Shown: one piece after another, positions 56,744 to 64,000 of the stretch
Layout of the letters: each line of letters opens with the position of its first letter
Numbering within the stretch: position 1 is the first letter of the stretch
Assembly: GCA_023375785.1 (NCBI GenBank)
Contig: SZWC01004809.1
Coordinates: 30,334 to 94,333, forward strand
Length of the DNA: 64,000 nucleotides
Origin: Penium margaritaceum
Taxonomy: Eukaryota; Streptophyta; Zygnematophyceae; Desmidiales; Peniaceae
Reading direction: 5' to 3'
The notes under the pieces: generated by a model
Told to the model about the DNA's origin: nothing
The model's database searches: none
What the model saw: only the letters and a program-made list of their open reading frames with translations
Program-made: the position numbers and the translations under genes

Positions 56744-57709
56744 GTGGGGTTCGTCACCTACGAGAAGTCCTCCAAGTCAATGGTGGTCGCTAACGAAAAA
56801 GTCGAGCCGGCGGCCGGCGAAGGCGACGTGGAGGAGGAAGTCGTGGTGGGCGGTAAGAAGGAGCTGTGCACAATCCGTGATGTGCAGCACGTCCCCGGCC
56901 TGGCTGACATCCTGAGGGTTAGCCGCTTTACAGACAAGGGATATGAGGTGCTCTTCCGCAGGAAAGGCGCAATGGTGCGCATTGACGGCGATGGCGAGGT
57001 CATGCTGGAGGCAAAGCGCGAGGGCGGTCTCTACATTGTGGAGACCAAGGTGGTCCCCGCGGCATCCGACGCAGCGGATTCACAGAAGTGCGTCGTCAAC
57101 ATGGCCAAGGGAGGAAGCGCTGATCTAGAGCTCTGGCACCGACGGTTGGGGCATTTGGCGCCCGCAACCGTTAAGGAGATGCCAAAGCGCGACATGGTAC
57201 GTGGCCTTGTCATCGATGGCGCAGACGCGACAGCAGATGCAGAAGCGCACAAAAAGTACGAGCCTTGCATTTTGGGCAAAGCGCGGCGCAAGCCGTTCAA
57301 TGAGAATGAGGCTCGCGCAAAGGACCTGCTGGAGGTCGTGCACAGCGATGTGTGCGGACCATTCAAAACGCCATCAAACGGCGGCTTGAGATACGTCGTC
57401 ACTTTCATTGACGACTGCAGCAAAAAACTCTGCGTGTACTTCATGAAGGGCAAACTCCTGGACTGGCTGAAGGAGTACGTCGCAATGGTGGAGAGGCAGA
57501 CTGGCCGGAAGGTCAGAGCGCTACGCAACGACAATGGCAGAGAGTACGTGGGCTGCAGCGGGTGGAGGAAACATCAGGGAATCAAGTGGGAACCCACTAC
57601 GCCGTACTCGCCACAGTCCAACGGAGTGGCGGAGCAGGCGAACCAGACACTGCTAACATGGTGCGGACCATGCTTGTGGATGCGGGGTTGCAGTAAGGGT
57701 TCTGGGTAG
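56744..57709 (+). pseudogene. G protease end, GAG-pre-integrase and integrase
   Basis: One open stretch of 321 residues includes the region after the protease motif (MVVANEKVEPAAGEGDVEEE, HVPGLADILRVSRFTDKGYE). GAG-pre-integrase follows (LWHRRLGHLAPATVKEM, YEPCILGKARRKPF). The integrase core has VHSDVCGPFKTPSNGGLRYV, FIDDCSKKLCVYFM, RALRNDNGREYVG and TPYSPQSNGVAEQANQTLL. The integrase C-terminal region continues to about 58030. Confidence 0.9.
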
Positions 57710-58500
57710 AGGCTATGCGTACAGCGAGCTACTTCATCAACCTCACCCCAACAGCGGTGCTGAAGGGTAAGGGCGGCTGGAAGACACCGCAGGAGGTTTG
57801 GAGCGGGCGCAAGCCAGACGTGGCGCACCTGAAGGTGTTCAGGTGCAAGGCGCACGCGATGGTGCAGGCGGCGCAATGACGCGACAGCAAGCTGGAACCA
57901 CAGGCGAAGCCGTGCTTGTTCCTCGCCTACGAGAGTGCGCAAAAGGCGTACCAGCTTTGGGACCCGCACACGCAAGAGATCATCCGCAGCCGTGACATCG
58001 ACTTTGACGAGCAGTAGAGCTTCAACAGCAGCAGCAACGACATGAGCGTCGGGAACACTACAAAACAGGGGGAGTGGTTCCAGCTCCTTGACTACGAGAA
58101 GGAGCCGGCGGATACGGAGGTCGATGATGCAACGTCGGAGCGCGGCGGTGCAGCAAGTGTAGCAGCAGACGCGGAGGACTACGACGATGATGCAGTTGGG
58201 CTGGAGATCCGGCCGAATGATCCGTCGAAGGAGGCACCGCGGGTGTCGAAGCGCGCACTCCCGGCGGAGTTCGCGTCGAGCGTCGGAGAAAAATACTCCG
58301 GACGTGCCGCCTGTCCGGTTGATGGTTCACCGGAGCGGGAAGAATCCTTGGGAAGTCGTCGGGTCGATGATTCACCGGAGCGGGCTGAGTCGGAGGGATC
58401 GCAGTAGAGCGGCGAGACGCCGCCAAGACTGCCGCGCCGCAGCGGGAGGCAGCGGAGAGCAGGGAAGCGTTTCGACGCAGGCACCGGTCGATGGATCGGC

Positions 58501-60300
58501 GTGACGCGGTGCATGCTGGCTGCATCAATGGAACCGACGACCGTGCAAGAGGCGCTTGCGCGGCCTGAGGGGGAGCAGTGGGACGCCGCCATCAAGTCGG
58601 AGTTGGCGTCCATTGCTGAAAACGACACGTGGCAGCTGGTTGACAGGCCAAAAAACGCCAAGGTCATCGGCTCCAAATGGGTCTTCAAGACCAAGTTCAC
58701 GAAGGAAGGTGTGGTTGACAAGTACAAGGCGCGGCTCGTGGCGAAGGGGTCCGCACAGCGTAAGGGCAAACACTACGATGAGACGTTCGCCCCCGTCGCC
58801 AAGTTCACAAGCATCCGGGCGATCCTTGCGGTGGCAGCCGCGAAGGACATGGAGCTCCACCAAATGGACGTANNNNNNNNNNNNNNNNNNNNNNNNNNNN
58901 NNNNNNNNNNNNNNNNNNNNNNNNNNNNNNNNCGCACAGCGTAAGGGCAAACACTACGATGAGACGTTCGCCCCCGTCGCCAAGTTCACAAGCATCCGGG
59001 CGATCCTTGCGGTGGCAGCCGCGAAGGACATGGAGCTCCACCAAATGGACGTAGAGACGGCCTTCCTCAACGGCATCATCGACAAAGAAATCTACATGGA
59101 GGTGCCGGAGGGGGTTGGAGGCGCCGAAGGGGAAGGTGTGCAAGCTGCCGAAGTCCTTGTACGGGCTAAAACAGTCGTCCCGATTCTGGTACCAACAGAT
59201 GGAGAGCTTCATGGCACAACTCCGCTTCAAGCGCTGTGAGGCGGATCACAGTGTGTATGTGCGGCGCAGCAAGAAGCTCCATCAGATTGTTGCACTCTAC
59301 ATGGACGATCTGATCTTGTGCTCCTCAGACCTGCCGAGCCTACAGCAGCTGAAAGAGCAACCAAGCAGCAGGTTCTAGATGTCGGACATGGGGGAGCTGG
59401 AGTTCTACCTCGGGGTGAGCATTACGCGGAACCAGAGGATGCGCACGATTGAGCTGGGGCAGGCCAAATACGTGGCCGAGGTGCTGAAGCGGTACGGCAT
59501 GGAGGACTGCAAACCAGTGTGCAGTCCTGTCTCCACGACCTATGAACTGAGTGCCGCAATGGCCCCGCAAACAAAAGAAGAGCGAGAGGATATGGCAGGG
59601 GTGCCTTACCAATCGGCGGTGGGCAACCTCATGTACGCCATGGTGGCGACTCGACAGGACCTGGCCTACGCGGTGGGCCAAGTGAGAAGGTGCGTGGCCG
59701 ATCCAGGGCCACTACACTTGCAGGCGGTCAAGCGCATCCTCTGCTACCTGCAGGCGACGCGGCACGCGCGCCTGAGGTTCGACGGCAAGGGGCGGGCGGA
59801 CCCCTTGCGTCTGGTCTGCTACACGGATGCAGACTACGCTGGCGATGTGGACAAGCGGGAGTCCACATCCAGATACGTGTTCTTCCTCGCTGGTGCAGCC
59901 GTCTCGTGGTGCAACATGAAGTAGGACTGCGTCGCCACCTCCACAGTGGAGGGTGAGTACATCGCACTGGCCAAGGCGGTCAAGGAGCCGGTGTGGCTCC
60001 ACAGGTTTCTTGGGGAGCTGGGCGTGCCGCAGCCGGAGCCTACGGTGGTGCAAGAGGACAACACCGGCTCCATCTTGCTGACCAACAACCCGACGCAGCA
60101 CAGGAGGACGAAGCACATCGACCTGCGTTATCACTACGCACGGGACATGGTCGAGAAGGGGCAGGTGGTGCTGCAGCACTGCACCACGCACAACATGCTT
60201 GCGGATTGCTTGACCAAGGCGCAACCCGCGGACCGGCACGCGATGAGCGTGGCCGGACTTGGGATGACCAGCTATGATGGGCTGGAGGGCGCAGCGAAAG
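58501..60300 (+). pseudogene. G reverse transcriptase and RNase H
   Basis: The RT starts with EGEQWDAAIKSELASIAEND, DTWQLVDRPKNAKVIGSKWV and YDETFAPVAKFTSIRAILAV. It continues with ELHQMDVETAFLNGIIDKEI and the active-site segment IVALYMDDLILCSSD (59287-59330). RNase H (about 59640-60200) has YAVGQVRRCVADPGPLHLQA, STSRYVFFLAGAAVSWC and KHIDLRYHYARDMVEKGQVV. A 60-base N run interrupts it near 58873. Confidence 0.9.
58873..58932. other. Run of 60 N flanked by identical 121-bp sequence
   Basis: 58752-58872 and 58933-59053 are the same 121 bp, the same pattern as at 41227. It is probably an artificial join of overlapping contig ends. Confidence 0.9.
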
Positions 60301-60338
60301 ATGAGTGCGAGAAAGCAAGAGCAGCGGGCATGGCAGGT

Positions 60339-60351
60339 GCAAGGGGGAGAA
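60339..60351 (+). promoter_or_regulatory. G polypurine tract
   Basis: GCAAGGGGGAGAA abuts the 3' LTR start at 60352. The identical tract occurs in F. Confidence 0.9.
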
Positions 60352-61325
60352 TGTTGAATACTTGCCCCTCCGCAAGCCCAAGTGCGGCGCCGGGATGCGC
60401 CAACGAGCCGCCAGAAATTGGAAACGCCGCTCCGGCGGATCTGGCAACTCTAAGATTGCTTGGATCCTAAAATGAAGGATTGCCCCTTAAATTTGACGAA
60501 TTCCTGAATCCGGTGGAAGTTGTTTCGCCGGAATCGGACAAGTATCGAGGGAGATATGGCATTCCAAAGTTGGGTTGTGCGCAGCAGCTCTGGGAGCCGG
60601 CTGCGACTCGAAATCCGGTCGATAATCGACCGGATCGAGTAACAAAATTACCATCTGGAGAAGTTGCTCCGATAGGCCTGCCGAGGCGTCCGGTGGATGA
60701 TCCACCTGATCCGGCGGATCATCCACCGGATCCAGTAGTGCAGGTTGTTACTGAGGGACTTAGCCAAAAATCTGGCTCGGCGTCCGAAACTCAGTAGTAC
60801 GTTTTGTTACTCAGGGACGGTCAAAATTCTGACTGCAGGTCCGCGTACAGGTTTTTAACCTCGTCACACCCCATCACCAAACATGGCCCAAAAGTGGGTA
60901 AGGTGCGTGGAAACAGTGCAGGGGACCCCCATACCATGTGCATTGGGATATGCGCCTTGGGAAAGGCGCTTCGCACGTGAAGAAAGGCGCCACGGCGAAT
61001 GGCGGCGTCAGGCTTCTGTGGTGGGTGAGACCTGCGCTTCGGCAAGTATAACTTGAGCTATGTTTGGCCGAATTGTACACAGTTTGGTACGTTGGATAGC
61101 TCATGACTAGCCCTATAAATGTTGTTATCATGTCCATGTTCAAAAACTAACTCAAAACGACGTTATTACCTTCGAAAACTGACCGTCTCTAAATTCCTGC
61201 TCACATAGCGTGAGGCGACTAGAAAGCTCACGCTGAGTCTCAGATTCGCCCAAAACAGTAGACGTGAACCGATAGAGCCTATCAGACCAACGTCGGGACC
61301 GCACCATGCGGATCTCATCTTGACA
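60352..61325 (+). repeat. G 3' LTR
   Basis: The 974-bp LTR runs TGTTGAATACTTG...CATCTTGACA. It lacks the 246-bp duplication of the 5' LTR and is otherwise nearly identical to it. Confidence 0.92.
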
Positions 61326-61411
61326 GGATGTAGGTGCAATGGAGGTACCAAAGGTGTGGGCCCACTGGGCACACATGGTGCGGGTAAGGCAAAGGTCATC
61401 TGACGGAGAAG
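61326..61411. repeat. 86-bp direct repeat flanking element G, right copy
   Basis: It starts at the first base after the G 3' LTR and matches 54437-54522. Copia H gag sequence continues from here on the minus strand. Confidence 0.92.
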
Positions 61412-61682
61412 GACATGCATGCGCAAAGCTCATGGTGGAACCACAGTTCTTGTAGACCACAAATCCGGGAGCACAGGACGAGGAGATGAGCCCCAGCCAT
61501 AGCCGTGGCCCTAGGAGGGAAGAGCAGAGGCTGTGATGAATGTGGATAAAGAGGACAAAGAAAAGGATGCGAAGGATGAAGCAATGAACGGTGGTAAGGG
61601 CTGCAACTCTTGTGACAGTAGTGCAATGAAGCTGATTGTTCTACAGACTGGTCGGCCAAGCAGCAAGGGGCTCAGTAGTGAA

Positions 61683-62218
61683 TGTTGACCTGATATGCTC
61701 CTTGTCCATAGCTGACATTTGGATAGGCACAGGACAAACTAGGCATGTATTGCTCCCTTGGAGTAAATCCCCTAAGTCTGGTCCAGATAGACAAGGCATG
61801 TACTACTCCTTTGGAGCAAGTACCCTTGGTCTAAAGTGGATGGTATAGCCAGAAAACACTACCTAGGACAACTCCTTGTGGCTAAGGCGTTCTTGAGTTA
61901 GTCTCTAGGGCGAGAGGTCACCGGGTCAAATCCCAGCCCAGTGACTAATTTTCTTTGTGACCAAAAGGGGTACAGGAAGGTTCTAAGAGACATCTTAGAA
62001 CATTCCAAGGTCCAACCTGGTGGCTGGCGCCACTTGGCAGTCACAGGGAGTGCCATGTAGGTAAGGGGGATGATGCAATCCAGATTGCACCCAAAGTGGC
62101 TCATCCAAGGAGCCACTGCGCGCCTAGGCTGGAGGCTGGCTCTAGGACTATAAGAACCTGTCAGTTGCCTGTCATCGAGTATAGTTCTTACCTTTGAGAC
62201 TCCTAACAGAGTTGTCCA
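61683..62218 (+). repeat. Family U repeat, left
   Basis: It is 536 bp and shares with the right repeat the opening TGTTG...GATATGC.CCTTGTCCA, AGACAAGGCATG, the tRNA-like module, TTTTCTTTGTG and the end TT.AGACTCCT.ACA. Confidence 0.65.
61874..61942 (+). other. tRNA-like segment, A and B boxes
   Basis: GTGGCTAAGG (A-box-like, 61878-61887) and GGGTCAAATCC (B-box-like, 61923-61933) have tRNA-like spacing, with a CTCT/AGAG stem between them. It sits inside the left family U repeat. Confidence 0.7.
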
Positions 62219-63540
62219 CCAAAGGCAGACACTGAAGAAGGATTGGTTGGTCTAAGCCCTAGGAATTCGCTCCTCGCGCGAAAGTGACGAGGTGCTAAGG
62301 ACACAATGCAACGAAGTGATTCCTATGAACTCCTCAGTGTAGAACCTTGGCTCTGAGGGTGAAATCTCCTCTTGGTTGCAATACCAAGAGCGGTCGGCGG
62401 GAACCATTGTGTCGGAACCCATTTTCTATACCGTCGCCTCAGGCAGTTTGACTGTGAAGTTCCAAAGCGCATCGCCATCTTGGTGAGTCTCTTGTGGCAC
62501 TCGGTGAGAAGCAAGTTGCTGCAACTCATCTGCTTTGACGTCGTAGGGAAGGTTGGACAGCTCAGGTATGAGCACGTTGACCATTCTAAGAACAGTTGAG
62601 AGCTGCCTAGGCGCATCCTCACCAAGCTGGCAGAGGAGCTTCAGGCCAAGAGCTGAGTAGGCATCAGTGGTCTCATTGGTACACATTAGAAGCGTGTAGA
62701 ACTGGACAGTGATAGCGCTCTGTGCCGCCTGACCAATAATGGTGGTGTGGCTGCAAAGCATGGCTAAGCACCAATGAGATCAAAAGGGTTTCCAAAAAAA
62801 GGGATTGGCATCAAACGTGCCAAATTCATCCATGAGGTGCTTGGACGCAGCAAGGATAAGAGCGCGTATAGAACGAGCAGTGTTAGGAGGAACAAGGGTG
62901 AAGGGAGGGTCTGTAGCATGATTAGAGGTGAAATAGTACTCTTAGAGATGCTCGCCTTGAGCCCAAGCACTAAAGTGTGCTTCTAGAAGGACAAGGCAAG
63001 GCCTGGAGATAGGATGGGTGGTTGTGAGAAGGATTCATGTTTATGCGGCAAGGCGAATACTGGAGCAGAAGCAGGCATGCCAACAACAACAGCGGCAGTA
63101 GAGGTGTTAATGGTGGCAAAAGTGGATGTTGCACCAGAACTGGTACCGGCAATGGAACCAATGGTAGTAAGAGAAAATGCAATCAGCAACCACTTGAGGA
63201 CAATGGTAGTGACCTCATTAGCAAAGACAGCATAGTTGTCCTCTGTTAGCTTGAGGTGATCCTCATCTGTGCACTGTGCTTCAAGAGTGCGATTGAGCTA
63301 GCGGTGCAAGTCTAACATGATGGACTCATCGTCAACAGGCATGGTGACAAAGAGAACATAAACCGTGGTGACACTTTGAGCCAGAAGGGCAAGAGCACCA
63401 GCAACCGACAGTACGCCTAGAGTTGTAATCACACCAGCAATAAACATAGTAGGTGTCAATAGACTGATGACACCTGATGATGTAAAAAATGCATATGCAT
63501 CTGTTTAGCCTACAGACATGGAAATAGCTACAGTGGTGTC
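62219..63540 (-). other. Antisense coding-like interior of the family U unit
   Basis: The minus strand has coding-like stretches opposite to the direction of the flanking repeats. The right part suggests two hydrophobic, membrane-spanning segments (FIAGVITTLGVLSVAGALAL near 63380-63450, and VLKWLLIAFSLTTIGSIAG near 63150-63200). The left part (62426-62761) is an open, soluble-looking stretch with YSALGLKLLCQLGEDAPRQL. I do not recognise the family. It might be captured host sequence or unrelated flanking DNA, and it looks broken. Confidence 0.4.
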
Positions 63541-63999
63541 TGTTGCATGATATGCACCTTGTCCACTGGCTAGCATGATGGTTACATGCTAGCAGACAAG
63601 GCATGCACTGCGCTGTGGAGTACATCCCCTTGGTTTATTCTGAGATACGCCTGAATGAACTGACCATAATGGGTGTGTTGCCTGCAGATCATCATAAGAA
63701 ACACACCTTTGTGGCCTAGTTGGAACACGCATCGGAGCTCATGGGTCACGGGTTCAAACCTCGAAATGGTCGCAGTTTTCTTTGTGGCCCAAAATGGGAC
63801 AAGAAGCTTCTTGGAATCTTACAAGAGCTTGCGTTGAGGATGACACTTGGCGGTCTCAAGACGCGCCAAGTACGACTGTAGGTTGAGGTTGGGTACTTCA
63901 GAGCCACTGCGAGCAGAAGCATGAGCAAAGCTCTTCAAGTATAAAATCATGTATCCTACATGCATCCATTTACATTTCTTGCCTTTAAGACTCCTCACA
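63541..63999 (+). repeat. Family U repeat, right
   Basis: It is 459 bp, starts TGTTGCATGATATGC, and ends CTCCTCACA one base before the window end. A TATAAAATC box lies near 63939. Confidence 0.65.
63708..63768 (+). other. tRNA-like segment, A and B boxes
   Basis: GTGGCCTAGTTGG (A box, 63711-63723) and GGGTTCAAACC (B box, 63750-63760) lie about 50 bp apart. It occupies a similar place to the module in the left repeat. Confidence 0.7.
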
Positions 64000-64000
64000 G

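Larger units (their letters stand above)
54532..61325 (+). mobile_element. Ty1/copia element G, full layout
   Basis: This is a plus-strand copia with a 5' LTR (54532-55751), primer site, gag (about 55860-56700), protease and integrase (56744-58030), and a linker (58030-58500). RT-RNase H (58501-60300), a polypurine tract and a 3' LTR (60352-61325) complete it. The LTRs are almost identical outside a 246-bp duplication in the 5' copy, so it is the youngest element here. It looks nearly whole, with roughly half a dozen to ten breaks, plus a 60-base N run. It lies inside copia element H. Confidence 0.93.
49821..61660 (-). mobile_element. Ty1/copia element H, interrupted by element G and a solo LTR
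   Basis: This old minus-strand copia includes RNase H/RT (about 50160-51210, with WHDWELEQMDVNASQYGQL and LRKALYGLKHSPNVGIK), a Ser/Pro-rich linker (51240-52157), and integrase (52691 to about 53330, with LHLARVWDSN and FWDVTSWSKVWNF). GAG-pre-integrase (about 53380-53800), protease (about 53820-53900) and gag (53900-54531) follow, with gag continuing at 61326 to about 61660 beyond G. A solo LTR (52158-52690) sits between linker and integrase. Its own LTRs were not found. It has many breaks and is older than G. Confidence 0.78.
61683..63999 (+). mobile_element. Short LTR-bounded unit (family U), probably non-autonomous
   Basis: Two similar direct repeats (61683-62218 and 63541-63999) start TGTTG and end CTCCTAACA or CTCCTCACA. 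They bracket 1.3 kb without gag or pol motifs. Both repeats hold a tRNA-like module and a TATAA box in the plus direction. The layout suits a non-autonomous LTR element, but no convincing primer site or polypurine tract is seen, and the window ends one base after the second repeat, so the target duplication cannot be checked. The alternative is two related tRNA-derived SINEs in direct orientation around unrelated DNA. Confidence 0.55.

Noticed and set aside
54437-61411. CRISPR-like or iteron reading of the repeated segments around element G
   Set aside because: Only two 86-bp copies exist, separated by a complete retroelement, and the context is a eukaryotic nuclear genome. The repeats are better explained by the insertion history.

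Overview
This 64 kb window reads as plant-type (green-lineage, probably streptophyte) nuclear DNA made almost wholly of mobile-element fossils. The basis is Ty1/copia elements with plant-style GAG-pre-integrase/integrase/reverse transcriptase order, a Ty3/gypsy chromovirus with a chromodomain, hAT transposons with DUF659-like and hATC regions, and primer sites matching initiator tRNA-Met. A charophyte alga is a reasonable guess, but no host marker gene is present to settle it. I could not support any intact host gene, rRNA or true tRNA.

Layout. 1-7743: two decayed minus-strand copia fragments separated by an LTR-like block that carries a 347-bp internal tandem duplication. 7744-17677: an old plus-strand chromovirus with paired 551-bp LTRs, hosting a minus-strand hAT transposon (about 10.4-13.1 kb) and a 403-bp TA-flanked inverted-repeat element (16451-16853). 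17678-19561: CTG-rich DNA and an LTR with its primer site. 19562-30749: an old plus-strand copia with paired LTRs of about 740 bp, split by a 4.4-kb hAT transposon (23714-28112) that has an exact 8-bp target duplication. 30750-34150: spacer and copia fragments on both strands. 34151-43003: two minus-strand copies of one GC-rich copia family (family D) in tandem, sharing one LTR. 43496-49820 and 54532-61325: two members of a second GC-rich copia family (F, minus; G, plus). G sits inside an older minus-strand copia (H), which also holds a solo LTR (52158-52690). 61683-63999: a short LTR-bounded unit with an antisense coding-like interior.

Three things stand out. First, families D, F and G all carry a primer site two bases from the LTR that is complementary to the anticodon arm of initiator tRNA-Met, while the chromovirus and two other LTRs carry the usual site for the 3' end of the same tRNA. 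Second, three related LTRs at 52.2 and 61.7-64.0 kb contain a tRNA-like module with Pol III A and B boxes, an arrangement reminiscent of the 5S-bearing Cassandra elements. Third, element G is flanked by an 86-bp direct repeat placed exactly where a 5-bp target duplication would be expected.

Two runs of N (41227-41323 and 58873-58932) are each flanked by identical 185-bp and 121-bp sequence, so they look like redundant contig joins. Element ends without an LTR pair are approximate, and all identity levels were judged by eye.
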